This document shows positions 17,641-26,874 of a DNA stretch of 64,000 bases, piece after piece. How positions within the stretch are numbered: position 1 is the first letter of the stretch; each line of letters opens with the position of its first letter. The notes under the pieces were generated by a model. It had not been told where the DNA came from and made no database searches. It worked only from the letters and a program-made list of their open reading frames with translations. The position numbers and the translations under genes are program-made. This DNA is from Bacillus pumilus. GTDB lineage: Bacteria; Bacillota; Bacilli; Bacillales; Bacillaceae. The DNA is taken from the NCBI RefSeq assembly GCF_003431975.1, contig NZ_CP027116.1, positions 3,844,001-3,908,000 on the forward strand, in the 5' to 3' direction.

Positions 17641-19346
17641 GTCATTCGTTCCTTTCTGTCAACCTCAATGAAGCGATCCACGAGTTCATTTGGATTTGGC
17701 CAGTCTGCTTTCAGCGCCAGTTCATACAGCGATGTTTCCTTTAAACTCGCCTTTTGGACTAGCAGCTGATCTGTCAGCACTTTGGCAGGTGTATCATCTG
17801 CGATTTTTTCTCCATCAGAAATAACAATGGTTCTTGTTGTGTATTCGAGCATCAAATGCATATCATGTGTAATCATCAAGATCGTGACGCCCTGCTGATT
17901 TAATTGCTCTAAAAACGTCATCATCTCTGTGTAATGTCTAAAATCCTGTCCGGCGGTTGGCTCATCTAGAATGATGATTTCTGGCTCTAATACAAGAATA
18001 GATGCAATGGTGACGCGCTTTTTCTGTCCAAAGCTGAGAGCAGAAATTGGCCAGTTCCGAAATGGGTATAAACCGCATACTTTTAAGACTCGCTCCACCC
18101 GTTCCTTGATGTCTTCATCCTTTACGCCTCTTAAAACGAGACCAAATGCGACTTCATCAAAGATCATTTGTTTAGAAATCATTTGATTTGGGTTTTGCAT
18201 AACAACGCCGATTCGTTCGGAGCGCTGTTTGATTGTGTCTCCTGTGATGTCATCGCCATTTAGATGAATGGTCCCTTTTGTTGGCTTTTCGAATGCACAG
18301 AGCACCTTGGATAGTGTCGTCTTTCCTGCCCCATTGGCTCCTGCGATGCTGATCATTTCTCCTTTTTTGACGGTAAAAGAGATGTTGCTCAGCGTGTTTG
18401 GTCTTGTCGGATAGTCAAAGCTCAGCTCACGCAACTCTAGTAAATCTTGCGCTGCATTCTGCTCGACTGGCGGCTCAGACGCTTCCATCCATTGCTCGAT
18501 TTTCTCTTTTTCCTCGTCATTTAAGGTGAGATGCTGTAAATTAGCGATCTGATCTCCTGCTTCGACCGGAATGCCTGCATATTTCATGGCTTTCACATAT
18601 AAAGGCTCACGTAAATACGTCGCTTCTAACACATTGGAGGCGAGCAATTCATCTGGTGTCATATCCGCTGCAATCGTGCCGTCATTAACGACGATGATGC
18701 GGTCGACTTGGCGGAAAAGAACGTCCTCTAACCGATGCTCGACCATCACGACGGTTTTTTGCGTTTCTTTTTGTAGTCGATCGATGAGGTCGATGACTTC
18801 TTTGCCTGTTGCGGGGTCTAGGCTTGCAAGTGGTTCGTCAAACAGCAAAATGTCGACTTCGTTCACAAGCACGCCTGCGATGGAGACACGTTGTTTTTGA
18901 CCACCTGACAGCTCATGCACGGATGATGCAAGCTTGCCGTCTACCTCTGTTAATCTTGCCGCTTCTTCGACACGTGTTTTCATTACTTCGCGGGTGACTT
19001 GATCATTTTCAAGTGTAAATGCGATATCTTCTCCAACGGTCAGCCCGATAAATTGTCCATCAGGGTCCTGTAGCACCGTTCCGACGAGCTGTGAGAGGGA
19101 GAAAATGTTCTCTTTCTCTGCATTCTTCCCGCCGATGTGAAGACTTCCTTCCATAGAACCTTTATAAGACGCAGGAACTAGCCCATTGATACAATGGGCT
19201 AGTGTGCTTTTACCCGATCCAGACGGGCCTGCGATGAGGACTTTTTCTCCTTCATAGATGGTCAGGTTAATATCTTTCAATGTTGGTTCTGCCTGACTGC
19301 GATACTTGAATCCGAAATGTTCGAATTGAATCATCGGTTTCTTCAT
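17631..19346 (-). CDS. ECF transporter fused double ATPase (EcfA-EcfA')
   Basis: A 571-residue fusion of two ABC nucleotide-binding domains. Domain 1 has Walker A AGPSGSGKST (39-48), signature LSGGQKQR (147-154) and Walker B ILLFDEP (166-172). Domain 2 has AGANGAGKTT (335-344), LSFGQKKR (438-445) and IIILDEPTAGQD (457-468). The second signature is LSFGQ rather than LSGGQ. Fused ATPases of this kind are seen in YkoD-type group I ECF systems. The ATG at 19346 follows GGTGG about 9 nt upstream. The gene starts 19 nt after the S component. Confidence 0.9.
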   Translation of the reverse strand: MKKPMIQFEHFGFKYRSQAEPTLKDINLTIYEGEKVLIAGPSGSGKSTLAHCINGLVPASYKGSMEGSLHIGGKNAEKENIFSLSQLVGTVLQDPDGQFIGLTVGEDIAFTLENDQVTREVMKTRVEEAARLTEVDGKLASSVHELSGGQKQRVSIAGVLVNEVDILLFDEPLASLDPATGKEVIDLIDRLQKETQKTVVMVEHRLEDVLFRQVDRIIVVNDGTIAADMTPDELLASNVLEATYLREPLYVKAMKYAGIPVEAGDQIANLQHLTLNDEEKEKIEQWMEASEPPVEQNAAQDLLELRELSFDYPTRPNTLSNISFTVKKGEMISIAGANGAGKTTLSKVLCAFEKPTKGTIHLNGDDITGDTIKQRSERIGVVMQNPNQMISKQMIFDEVAFGLVLRGVKDEDIKERVERVLKVCGLYPFRNWPISALSFGQKKRVTIASILVLEPEIIILDEPTAGQDFRHYTEMMTFLEQLNQQGVTILMITHDMHLMLEYTTRTIVISDGEKIADDTPAKVLTDQLLVQKASLKETSLYELALKADWPNPNELVDRFIEVDRKERMTWL

Positions 19347-19365
19347 TTATGTGTTCCACCTTGCT

Positions 19366-19923
19366 TCATGATGTTTCCTTCGATAGGCTGCCGCTTTTGC
19401 TTCTTGTTTTCGCATAAGCCGCAATGATGATGGTTCCTAGTACACCGACTGTGATGATGTTTGAGATTCCTGCGGTAAAGCCTTGAAAAAATACCTTTTT
19501 TGCTGGCTCAGCATAAATTGCGATATCGAGTAATGGTGCAATAACAAACCAGCCAATTGCCTGCACACTGATTTGCACTACATTGAAGAGCGTGATTTTT
19601 TTCCAGCCAAAGTCGCCTTCTTCTACTTTTAAACGGTTCGAAATGAAGCCGATCAATAACCCAACAACACCTGAAACGATAATCCAGCTCCACCAAGGGC
19701 CGAATGTGGTCGCATCCTTAATGAGATGACCAATAAATCCAATCAATGCGCCTGCAACAGGACCAAATAGCACAGCCATTAATGCAAGGAATGCATACGA
19801 TGTCTCAATTTGTGTATTCGGAATCCCAGTTGGAATGGAGACGAAGCGTCCTAAAATGACAAAGACGGCTGCGCCAATTCCGATGGCAACGACAGTTTTC
19901 GTTGAAAGTTGTTTACCTGCCAT
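19366..19923 (-). CDS. ECF transporter S component, UPF0397/MtsT-like
   Basis: A 185-residue integral membrane protein with five to six hydrophobic segments and the N-terminal pattern [21 protein letters not shown], followed by [18 protein letters not shown], characteristic of the UPF0397 group. From memory, UPF0397 S components (MtsT) were predicted to import methionine precursors because of their regulatory sites, although databases often call them riboflavin-type. Here the T-box leader with a probable Met specifier and the SAM hydrolase next door favour a sulfur or SAM-related substrate. The substrate itself cannot be read from the sequence. Confidence 0.8.
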   Translation of the reverse strand: MAGKQLSTKTVVAIGIGAAVFVILGRFVSIPTGIPNTQIETSYAFLALMAVLFGPVAGALIGFIGHLIKDATTFGPWWSWIIVSGVVGLLIGFISNRLKVEEGDFGWKKITLFNVVQISVQAIGWFVIAPLLDIAIYAEPAKKVFFQGFTAGISNIITVGVLGTIIIAAYAKTRSKSGSLSKETS

Positions 19924-19937
19924 GATGTATCCTCCTC

Positions 19938-20798
19938 TTATTCGTATATAATGCGCGGAGCTTTGCGAATCGAAAGGCGCCAGCCTGTGCCTGTACCGAT
20001 GTTATAAGCCTTTGCAAATGACCCTTGATTGATCGCCACGCCTAAATGGTCGAGTGAATTGACATATACGAGTGGTTCGCCTACCTTTAAATCGGCAAAA
20101 GATCGTCCATAGGTCATGATATTTTTATACACATTTTTCGGCCCGTTGGCAATGGTAACTTCTATTGCATCACCGTAATTAATTGAAAGTTGTTCAAATA
20201 ACGTGTGATGAATGTTTGTCCATAGGTTTCCGAACCTCACGTCTAAAATATCAATCGTTCCTGTGATCACTTCTTCTTTCGCATAAGCCTGTACGACTGG
20301 AAGGTGAATAATTTCATCAATATTCGCCTTTGGTCCAACCTCTTCAAAAGAAATCACTCCTGAAGCGATTCTCGCCCCTGTATACGCATAAATGTCTCTC
20401 CCATGGAATGTATGTGATTTTCCCGACTTCGGCAGCCGGTTAATGGTTTCATCTAAATAACGGGCTTCCACTATGCCAATATCCTGCGCGACGTGTGTAA
20501 GTGTCCCGTTATCTGGAGTAATGATGTAGTGCGAGCTTGTGGTTTTGACGACAAGACTTTTTCTCTCTGACCCAACTCCCGGGTCAACGACGGATACGAA
20601 TACCGTCTCTTCTGGCCAGTATGTGACGGTTTGGAGCAGGCGATAAGATGCCTCCCAAATGTCATACTGCGGAATATTGTGTGTTAAATCAAAAAGGCGG
20701 ATATTGCTGCTTACCGTATTTGCCACTCCGTACATTGCGCTGACTGCCCCATCATCAATGCCGAAATCTGATTGTAAAACCAATGCATGTTCACTCAT
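19938..20798 (-). CDS. SAM hydrolase / SAM hydroxide adenosyltransferase family (DUF62)
   Basis: A 286-residue member of the DUF62 family, which hydrolyses S-adenosylmethionine to adenosine and methionine and is related to fluorinase and chlorinase. Family motifs are visible: [16 protein letters not shown] at the N-terminus with substrate Asp residues, VVDPGVGS (about 71-78), TPDNGTLT, and the HGRDI(Y) motif in TFHGRDIYA that marks the hydrolase branch. It is the first gene after the T-box leader and lies 14 nt before the S component. The combination suggests recovery of methionine from SAM or an imported adenosyl compound when tRNA-Met is uncharged. That pathway is inference. Confidence 0.85.
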   Translation of the reverse strand: MSEHALVLQSDFGIDDGAVSAMYGVANTVSSNIRLFDLTHNIPQYDIWEASYRLLQTVTYWPEETVFVSVVDPGVGSERKSLVVKTTSSHYIITPDNGTLTHVAQDIGIVEARYLDETINRLPKSGKSHTFHGRDIYAYTGARIASGVISFEEVGPKANIDEIIHLPVVQAYAKEEVITGTIDILDVRFGNLWTNIHHTLFEQLSINYGDAIEVTIANGPKNVYKNIMTYGRSFADLKVGEPLVYVNSLDHLGVAINQGSFAKAYNIGTGTGWRLSIRKAPRIIYE

Positions 20799-20833
20799 GT
20801 CAATCTCCCTTTCATTTGAAAAAATGGATGTGG

Positions 20834-20849
20834 TGTTTCACGTGGAACA
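20834..20849 (+). promoter_or_regulatory. parS site (perfect consensus)
   Basis: TGTTTCACGTGGAACA is the exact complement of the Bacillus parS sequence TGTTCCACGTGAAACA, bound by ParB/Spo0J and used for origin segregation and SMC loading. It lies in the untranslated leader between the T-box terminator and the SAM hydrolase start codon. Confidence 0.9.
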
Positions 20850-20883
20850 TTTGAACATTTGTATGAAAAAAGTGGACAATAAA

Positions 20884-21180
20884 AAATACCCCATCCTTAT
20901 CTTTGAATCATAAGGACGAGGTATTTGTCTCGTGGTACCACCTTTATTTACTGTTTGCTTGCGCTAAACAGCCTCTACAAGTACAAAGCTCCAATCTGGC
21001 TCATATACTGTGGTTTTGATAACGAGTACCAACTCTCGTCGTCACCTACTAATATCATAGATATGTTCAGCACGAGGCTCAGAGACCATTTTTCTAATCA
21101 TTATTTTTGCTTCTTTTCAGCTGCCGAAGCTCTCTGTGAAAAAATTGATGATTGTACTTTCTCTCGTCATTGCCTGTTTA
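20884..21180 (-). ncRNA. T-box riboswitch leader, probable methionine specifier
   Basis: Reading the minus strand, the T-box core AAGGTGGTACCACG (20944-20931) is followed by a terminator whose arms ATACCTCGTCCTTAT and ATAAGGATGGGGTAT precede a T run. Upstream, the Stem I landmarks are present: GGCAATGACGAGAGAAAGTA, AGAGAGCT and a GAGCC after the specifier loop. In the specifier loop the codon next to the purine before the lower helix is ATG (21089-21087). The base in the TGGN bulge is T, which pairs with an A discriminator as in tRNA-Met and disfavours Asn (AAT, the other possible reading). Uncharged tRNA would stabilise the antiterminator and turn on the SAM hydrolase-ECF operon. Confidence 0.85.
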
Positions 21181-21342
21181 TCTATCTTGAATTAAAGCTA
21201 TCATACATGATGTTTTTTGATAAATCAAGATATTTTTCTGAACATTTTCAAAAATGAGTCAACTGATACTGGAAGAGCCTTCTTTTTATAAAATTTAAAC
21301 AAATGTTAAAGAGTGAGATATGGTGTCTTTCTGTTCTAGCGG

Positions 21343-21351
21343 TATAATAAA
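21343..21351 (+). promoter_or_regulatory. Probable -10 of the ABC exporter promoter
   Basis: TATAAT occurs about 25 nt upstream of the GTG start of the permease gene. The matching -35 is weak, so the promoter may be poor or activator dependent. Confidence 0.35.
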
Positions 21352-21371
21352 GATGAAGGGAGGTACAGCTT

Positions 21372-22061
21372 GTGTGGACCATATGTATGAATGAGTTTAA
21401 GCAGCTCTTCAAAAGTACAAAATCCATTTTAACAACTGTTATTATTTTCATTTTATCTACTTTTGTTTCAACTCTACCGTTTATTGCTACTCATCAGGAC
21501 AAATGGGAGCAGGCAAAGGACCCTTATTCTATTGGGAATGAACTGGTGATGTCGGTATTTGGTTTCTTCCTTATTTTTTTATTGTCGCACGATATTTTGA
21601 GCCGAGAAATTCATTTGAAAACCATTCGTTTTCTCGTCAGTAAAACGACTCGTTTGAACATTATTATCGGGAAATATCTTGGACTGATGCTGTTTTGGCT
21701 CAGCTGTATTATGACGACATACGTACTGAATATGGTAATTTCACATCGTTTTCTGTTCTCTGATGCGTTAAAAATCTTAACCTTTATCAGTGTTGGTATC
21801 TCATGTGCTTTATTTTTGTCCATGCTCTTTCCAACACCGCAAAAGTCAATGTTTGTTGGGATGTTGTTTTCCTTTCTTTTCCCGATCGTCAGTATGATAT
21901 CTATTCTTTCTTCAGAACGGTTGATTCATTGGTTCCAATATATGACGCCTTATTATTATGCTCGCTGGAGTGAACCGCTGACCTATGTACTCTTGAATAC
22001 AGCTTTGACCGTTGTCTTACTCATTGGAACAGCACTTCTGTTTCAAAGGAGGGATGTCTAA
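21372..22061 (+). CDS. ABC-2 type transporter permease
   Basis: A 229-residue permease with about six hydrophobic segments and the ABC-2 landmark DILSREIHLKTIRFLVSKTTRLNIIIGKYLG. Start is the GTG at 21372, favoured by GGGAGG at 21359-21364; the first ATG at 21387 would be 22 nt from that site. Its stop codon abuts the ATPase start at 22062, so the pair forms a two-gene exporter operon. The substrate is unknown. It diverges from the T-box operon. Confidence 0.8.
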   Translation: MWTICMNEFKQLFKSTKSILTTVIIFILSTFVSTLPFIATHQDKWEQAKDPYSIGNELVMSVFGFFLIFLLSHDILSREIHLKTIRFLVSKTTRLNIIIGKYLGLMLFWLSCIMTTYVLNMVISHRFLFSDALKILTFISVGISCALFLSMLFPTPQKSMFVGMLFSFLFPIVSMISILSSERLIHWFQYMTPYYYARWSEPLTYVLLNTALTVVLLIGTALLFQRRDV

Positions 22062-22943
22062 ATGCTTCATACAAACGGCCTCACCAAAAAATATCGTACA
22101 AAAGTCGCAATAGATCACATTACCCTTGATGTTCATCAAGGTGATATTTTCGGGCTCATTGGACCAAAGGATTCTGGTAAGACAACGTTTTTCAATATCA
22201 TTACGGGAATTTCCCGGCCAACCTCTGGTACGTTTACGATGATGAATATGCCTTCATTAAAAAAGGTGAGACAGCATATTGGTGTTCTGCCTGAATATAC
22301 GGATTTATATGAAGGGCTCACGGCACTTGAACATATTGCCTACTTATCAAAAATCACCGGGACGCGCCAGAAAACGAGTGATTATGAAGAACTGCTCGAA
22401 TTGGTTGATTTACATCACTATCATCAGGAAAAGGTCGGTTCCTTTACACCTGGTATGAAGAAACGGCTTGGAATGGCGCAGGCTATCGCCCATCGTCCTG
22501 AATTTATTTTACTCGACGAGCCTTTTGCTAATATTGACGCAGATTCAATCTTGCACATTCAGCAAGTCATTGAAGCGTTGAAAAATGAAGGGAGTACCAT
22601 CTTTTTAACCGCTGACCGCCCTAGGTTCACAAATAGTATTTGTACAAAAACGGCATTCATTTCTGAAGGTAAATTAGTGTCCCCTCCTACTCATCCTCAA
22701 GAGATAACCATCACATCCTCAAACATACGTGCAGCCTTCAAGCATGCGTGGATTGATGATGAGGTGAAACCTGTTCTCACGCAGTACTTACAAACTGTCG
22801 GAACAGATCTTGTGATCAGTGATAACGAGACCTCATTGTTGATTCGTTCAGAAACCCAAGTCCCTGCGATCATCCGCGCTTTCGTGAAATGCAAAGTCGA
22901 TTTATACAGAGTCACGACTCAAGATGCCATAAGCTCCTCATAA
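22062..22943 (+). CDS. ABC transporter ATP-binding protein with unusual motifs
   Basis: A 293-residue ATPase of the ABC-2/CcmA type that pairs with the preceding permease. Walker A is GPKDSGKTT (34-42, with Lys-Asp in place of the usual Asn-Gly), the signature is FTPGMKKR (128-135) and Walker B is FILLDEP (148-154). The H-loop segment, normally a SxH in this family, reads FLTADRPRF (181-189) with no histidine. The C-terminal 85 residues are an ACT-like regulatory extension typical of this group. The missing H-loop His may lower ATP turnover. Confidence 0.8.
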   Translation: MLHTNGLTKKYRTKVAIDHITLDVHQGDIFGLIGPKDSGKTTFFNIITGISRPTSGTFTMMNMPSLKKVRQHIGVLPEYTDLYEGLTALEHIAYLSKITGTRQKTSDYEELLELVDLHHYHQEKVGSFTPGMKKRLGMAQAIAHRPEFILLDEPFANIDADSILHIQQVIEALKNEGSTIFLTADRPRFTNSICTKTAFISEGKLVSPPTHPQEITITSSNIRAAFKHAWIDDEVKPVLTQYLQTVGTDLVISDNETSLLIRSETQVPAIIRAFVKCKVDLYRVTTQDAISSS

Positions 22944-23002
22944 AAAAGCACCGCATGCGATCGGGACTGACCCCCGTTTTTGAGACAGGGATCAAAACAC
23001 CT

Positions 23003-23803
23003 TTATACAGCCAATTGCCGATAGTTTATCGGTGATTGGTTGTTTAGTTTCGTTTGAATACGAATGTTGTTATAATAATAAATGTATTCTTTGACAGTGC
23101 GTTCTACGATGGTGGTCGTAGTTCGATCAATCCTGTTAAGATAGAACGTTTCAGACTTTAGTGAGGAATGAAACGATTCGATGGAGGCATTATCAGCGGG
23201 TGTCCCTTTACGGGACATACTCATGGTAATGCCTTTTATATGAACAGCTTTCTGATACTCGTAAGATGTATACACAGAACCTTGATCGCTATGTAACACG
23301 CAGTTCTTAGGCAATGCTGGTAGCTGATCAAGTGTGTTTAAGATAAAGTCTGTATCCTGCTTATCACCAATATTAAAAGCAATCACTTCTCCATTATACA
23401 AATCCAATATACTGGAAAGGTACAATGGTTTCTGTCCATAAGGCAAATACGTGATGTCCGTTACTAGTTTTTCAAGAGGGCGATCAGACTGAAAGTTCCG
23501 ATCCAGTATGTTTCCGGCCACGGCATAGGGCTGCCCATTCTTCTTACGCTTTTTCATTTTAACACGGCATTGCCACTGGTTTTTCTGCATGATACGTTGA
23601 ACAGTTTTATGGTTAATACGCATTCTCATTTTTAGTATGGCTGTGATTTTTCGATATCCATATCGATACTTGTGCTTTCGGCACAACGTGCCGACCTGTT
23701 TCTCTAGTTGTCTTTTAGATTGATTCTGATTCAGCTCCTTTTTCCATCTATAATACGAAGTGCGTAAGATGCCTAAATGGACACAAACGTCCTGTACCGT
23801 CAT
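23003..23803 (-). CDS. IS3-family transposase OrfB (integrase domain)
   Basis: The 266-residue listed frame contains the DDE catalytic core: Asp in VTDITYLP, Asp in LHSDQGSVYTS, Glu in ASIESFHSSLK, and the IS3 C-terminal YYNNIRIQTKLNNQSPINYR. In IS3 elements the protein is made as an OrfAB fusion. On the minus strand a -1 shift on AAAAAAG (23878-23872) continues the orfA frame into orfB with no stop. The ATG at 23803 therefore may not be the main start. All catalytic residues are present. Confidence 0.9.
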   Translation of the reverse strand: MTVQDVCVHLGILRTSYYRWKKELNQNQSKRQLEKQVGTLCRKHKYRYGYRKITAILKMRMRINHKTVQRIMQKNQWQCRVKMKKRKKNGQPYAVAGNILDRNFQSDRPLEKLVTDITYLPYGQKPLYLSSILDLYNGEVIAFNIGDKQDTDFILNTLDQLPALPKNCVLHSDQGSVYTSYEYQKAVHIKGITMSMSRKGTPADNASIESFHSSLKSETFYLNRIDRTTTTIVERTVKEYIYYYNNIRIQTKLNNQSPINYRQLAV

Positions 23804-23820
23804 CGTTTTGCGAAATTCTT

Positions 23821-24153
23821 CTACCAGTTTGATTGACGTTTCCTTATCAACTTCCTTTCCAATTCGTTGTACTTTTTTAAAATTTCATTCTGTTGGCTCA
23901 GATAACGATTTTCCGCCTGCAGTCTCTCTAATTCGGAAGAGTACTCGGGACCCTTTCCATAGGTATATTGTTTTCCAACAGGCTGTTCGAACCGGTGTGT
24001 ATCCCCAGCCTTATGCCACCTCATCCAGGTCTGAACCTGCGTCTTATTCTTGATATTCAATTCCTGCAAGATTTCTTTCATAGGTACGCCTGCCAATCTC
24101 ATTTCTACAGCCTTCTGTTTGACTTCAACCGGATAACTCACTCTTGTCCCCAT
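23821..24153 (-). CDS. IS3-family transposase OrfA (helix-turn-helix protein)
   Basis: A 110-residue protein with the N-terminal helix-turn-helix SYPVEVKQKAVEMRLAG and a C-terminal leucine-zipper-like stretch LERLQAENRYLSQQNEIL, which binds element ends and dimerises. The slippery heptamer AAAAAAG lies at codons for LKK near its end, and gives the OrfAB transposase by -1 frameshift. Its start ATG at 24153 lies about 95 nt inside the right inverted repeat. Confidence 0.9.
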   Translation of the reverse strand: MGTRVSYPVEVKQKAVEMRLAGVPMKEILQELNIKNKTQVQTWMRWHKAGDTHRFEQPVGKQYTYGKGPEYSSELERLQAENRYLSQQNEILKKYNELERKLIRKRQSNW

Positions 24154-24271
24154 AGAAAAAACACCTCCATGTTTTATTTCGGATCACAACGATCCGTTTT
24201 GAAACTTGAAGGTGTTTTTTATTTGTCTCATTTTATGGGGTCAGTCCCATCCGCACGGTGCTTCTTCTTTG

Positions 24272-24736
24272 TTATAAAGGTTTGCTCATATAGATTCCGG
24301 TTTCTGCAAATCCCGTCTTCTCGTACAGTGAACGGGCAATTTGATTGTGAGCAAAGACATGCAGTGAGAGTTTTTGCACGCCTAATGACTTTGCCTGTTC
24401 CTCTAATGCAGCAATGGCCTGTTTTGCAAAGCCTTTTCCTCGATAAGCTTCGAATAAAATAAAGTTATAAATAAAACCTTCGTGCTGCGGGTGATTCGGG
24501 TCATAACAAAGCCATACCCAGCCAATTGCTTCTTCCCCGTTCAAGAAATTCCATAGCTCATGATGCTCTGTCTGTAGGCCTTCAGGAAGGAGCCGATCAA
24601 ATTGTTCTTCGGCGTTTGCAAGTGATTCTTCCTTCTCCCAAGTCCCTGCGAGTACCTTTTCTTCTGCGTACCGCTGAATGGCCTTCTCCATTAATCCATC
24701 GTAATCCGCTTGTGACATTGGTTGTAGTGTAACCAA
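24272..24736 (-). CDS. GNAT-family N-acetyltransferase
   Basis: A 154-residue acetyltransferase. The acetyl-CoA binding motif is visible in EAYRGKGFAKQAIAALEEQAKSLG, preceded by beta-strand IGWVWLCYD, and the C-terminal NQIARSLYEKTGFAETG is typical. Start is taken as the TTG at 24736, because AAGGAGG ends 8 nt before it. The frame runs further upstream to 24808 without a ribosome binding site and would overlap the end of htrC. Substrate unknown. The gene lost its original downstream terminator to the IS3 insertion. Confidence 0.8.
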   Translation of the reverse strand: MVTLQPMSQADYDGLMEKAIQRYAEEKVLAGTWEKEESLANAEEQFDRLLPEGLQTEHHELWNFLNGEEAIGWVWLCYDPNHPQHEGFIYNFILFEAYRGKGFAKQAIAALEEQAKSLGVQKLSLHVFAHNQIARSLYEKTGFAETGIYMSKPL

Positions 24737-24775
24737 TCGTACCGCCTCCTTTTCTCCATCATATGATGAGCATGC

Positions 24776-24806
24776 AAAAAAAACCAGTCCCATCAAGGAA
24801 CTGGTC
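24776..24806 (-). terminator. Terminator at the end of the walRK-htrC operon
   Basis: Minus-strand GACCAGTTCC pairs with GGGACTGGTT, followed by a run of T. It overlaps the htrC stop codon. Confidence 0.8.
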
Positions 24807-25992
24807 ATCCGCCGAATCGGTCGGTTTGAGAAAGTTTGATCTCTACTGATTTTTTCTTTCCGCTTCGGTAAAACTCCACTTTTACCTTGTCTCCGACTTT
24901 CTTTTGATATAAATACTTACGAAGGTCTACGATATTCTGTACACTCTTGCCATCAAAGGAGGTGACGACATCCAGCTCTTTTAGCCCCGCTTTTCCTGCC
25001 GGAGACAAGGGCTCAACACTCATCACGACAACTCCTGATGTGATTTTAGACGGCAGCTTCAACGTTTCCTGCCAGTGATAGCTCGCAATATCTGCTAAGG
25101 ATTTCATGCCAACGCCTAGATACGGACGCTTCACCTCTCCGTAGCGTTCTAAGTCTTCTATGACAGGGATGACGAGGTTTGCTGGGATAGACAGTCCAAT
25201 ACCTTCTACCTCTGATTCAGCAATCTTCATTGAGTTGATGCCGATTACTTTTCCGTCCATATTGATTAAGGCTCCACCGCTGTTACCTGGATTGATGGCG
25301 GCATCTGTTTGCAGTACCTCCGCATTCCAATCCGCCTGTCCGTCTCCATTCGAATCTACAGGAATCGCACGTTCCGTTCCTGAAATGACACCTTGTGTGA
25401 CAGAGCCTGCGAATTCAAGCCCTAATGGATTTCCAATGGCGATGACTGGCTCACCGGGCTTCACATGATCTGAATTGCCAAATGTAGCGGTTTTTTTGAT
25501 CTTATTACTTTTGACGGTGAGAACCGCTAAATCCATAAGCTGATCACTACCGACAAGATTGGCACCAATTCTTGTCCCATCCTGAAGGCTCACTTCAAGC
25601 TGGTTAGCACCTTTAATGACGTGGTGGTTGGTCACAATATAAAAGGTGTCACCCTTTTTCTTGTAAATCACACCTGATCCGCTGCCTGCCTCTCCGCCTT
25701 CCTCCCAAAAGCTCGATTTTTGGATGTTAATGACGCCCACAACCGTATCTGACATATTAGACACGACTTTCGTGACCGCATCATTGACGTTCACATTGAC
25801 AGTCTTTAAAGGGCCTTGTATGGCTTGCCCATCTCCGTTTTGCTGCCACCCAAAGGGACTGCCGCTCTGTCCTGACACATAAGGAAAAAAGAATCCCATT
25901 AAAAAAGCTCCTACCAATACACCGATCAGACCAGATAGGAAATATCCTTTTCTGCTTCGTCTCGGCTTCCACTCTACATCGCGATAATCCAC
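24805..25992 (-). CDS. htrC: HtrC (YyxA) trypsin-like membrane protease
   Basis: A 395-residue HtrA-type serine protease. Residues 18-40 form a single membrane anchor. The catalytic triad is His124 (TNHHV), Asp154 (MDLAVL) and Ser238 (GNSGGAL), and a C-terminal PDZ domain starts near residue 290 (YLGVGM...[14 protein letters not shown]). It acts on the outer face of the membrane in protein quality control. It is the last gene of the walRK operon, as in B. subtilis, with its own probable promoter in the 80-nt gap before it. Confidence 0.92.
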   Translation of the reverse strand: MDYRDVEWKPRRSRKGYFLSGLIGVLVGAFLMGFFFPYVSGQSGSPFGWQQNGDGQAIQGPLKTVNVNVNDAVTKVVSNMSDTVVGVINIQKSSFWEEGGEAGSGSGVIYKKKGDTFYIVTNHHVIKGANQLEVSLQDGTRIGANLVGSDQLMDLAVLTVKSNKIKKTATFGNSDHVKPGEPVIAIGNPLGLEFAGSVTQGVISGTERAIPVDSNGDGQADWNAEVLQTDAAINPGNSGGALINMDGKVIGINSMKIAESEVEGIGLSIPANLVIPVIEDLERYGEVKRPYLGVGMKSLADIASYHWQETLKLPSKITSGVVVMSVEPLSPAGKAGLKELDVVTSFDGKSVQNIVDLRKYLYQKKVGDKVKVEFYRSGKKKSVEIKLSQTDRFGG

Positions 25993-26073
25993 TATGTTTC
26001 CTTCCTTTCAGTGAATAGATGATGTATATAGTGTTGGTAAGAAGCTCTTATCTTAATCATCCGATTGTAAAAA

Positions 26074-26868
26074 TCATACGGCGCAAAGTGGGGTTGCTTT
26101 TTTCGGGTCCGTATCATATAAATCAAAGCCATCCCCGACAACAAAGCCTTTCATCTCAAGCGTCTGCTGGACCGCCATACGGGCTAAATCCTTCATGTTG
26201 TTGTCTTGACTCAAGTGAGCCAAGTAAATGCGTGAGGTGGCATCTCCAATCACATCTGTCATCGCAAGAGCGGCATCTTCATTTGAAACATGCCCGACAT
26301 CGCTCAGAATTCTGCGCTTAATGCTCCACGGGTATCTGCCCATTTGCAGCATACCGACATCATGATTGCTCTCAAATACAAATGTATTGGCTGACTGAAT
26401 GATGCCTTTCATACGGTCACTCACATAGCCTGTATCCGTCATCAGGGCAAGTTTACGCCCGCCATAATGGAACACGTAAAACATAGGCTCAGCCGCATCA
26501 TGTGAAACGCCAAAGGACTCAACATCGAGACCGCCAAACGATTGAACGGTTTCCATATCAAAATGGAATTTTTGCTCTGTGTCAATTTTCCCGATATGAG
26601 ACTCCATCGCCTGCCATGTTTTCGCATTTGCATAGACAGGAAGCTTGTACTTTCTTGCCATGACACCGAGCCCTTTAATATGATCTGAGTGCTCGTGTGT
26701 CACAAAAATGCCGTCCAAGTCTTCAGGCTTGCGGTCGATTTGACCAAGCAGCTCGACCATTTGTTTGCCGCTTAAACCCGCATCCACTAAAAAGGCATGC
26801 TCGTCTGTTTCTAAATAAAAAGCATTCCCCGTACTTCCGCTCGCTAGTACACTGAACTGCAAGCTCAT
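26074..26868 (-). CDS. walJ: WalJ (YycJ) MBL-fold exonuclease-like protein
   Basis: A 264-residue metallo-beta-lactamase-fold protein with the complete HEHSDH zinc motif at residues 58-63 ([10 protein letters not shown]), a later His in SHDAAEP, Asp in MTDTGY and His in AHLSQDN. YycJ/WalJ is linked to WalRK function and, in later work on Firmicutes, to 5'-3' exonuclease activity in mismatch repair. It lies 6 nt after yycI, in the conserved walRKHIJ order. The length matches B. subtilis. Confidence 0.92.
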   Translation of the reverse strand: MSLQFSVLASGSTGNAFYLETDEHAFLVDAGLSGKQMVELLGQIDRKPEDLDGIFVTHEHSDHIKGLGVMARKYKLPVYANAKTWQAMESHIGKIDTEQKFHFDMETVQSFGGLDVESFGVSHDAAEPMFYVFHYGGRKLALMTDTGYVSDRMKGIIQSANTFVFESNHDVGMLQMGRYPWSIKRRILSDVGHVSNEDAALAMTDVIGDATSRIYLAHLSQDNNMKDLARMAVQQTLEMKGFVVGDGFDLYDTDPKKATPLCAV

Positions 26869-26874
26869 GTTCTC

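Larger units (their letters stand above)
22963..24248 (-). mobile_element. IS3-family (IS150-type) insertion sequence
   Basis: A 1286-bp element with terminal inverted repeats GGGACTGACCCC (22963-22974) and GGGGTCAGTCCC (24237-24248). ATC occurs on both sides (22960-22962 and 24249-24251), a 3-bp target duplication as usual for this family. Two overlapping frames, orfA and orfB, are joined by a slippery AAAAAAG. The element sits in the loop of a former terminator, GCACCG...CGGTGC followed by a T-rich stretch, shared by the ABC exporter and the GNAT gene. Confidence 0.9.

Noticed and set aside
20925..21257. Open frame of 110 residues on the plus strand opposite the T-box leader
   Set aside because: It covers the conserved T-box stem I and antiterminator region on the other strand, has no ribosome binding site and no protein-like composition.
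24737..24808. Longer N-terminus for the GNAT gene
   Set aside because: It would overlap the htrC terminator and stop, and the strong AAGGAGG lies just before the TTG at 24736.
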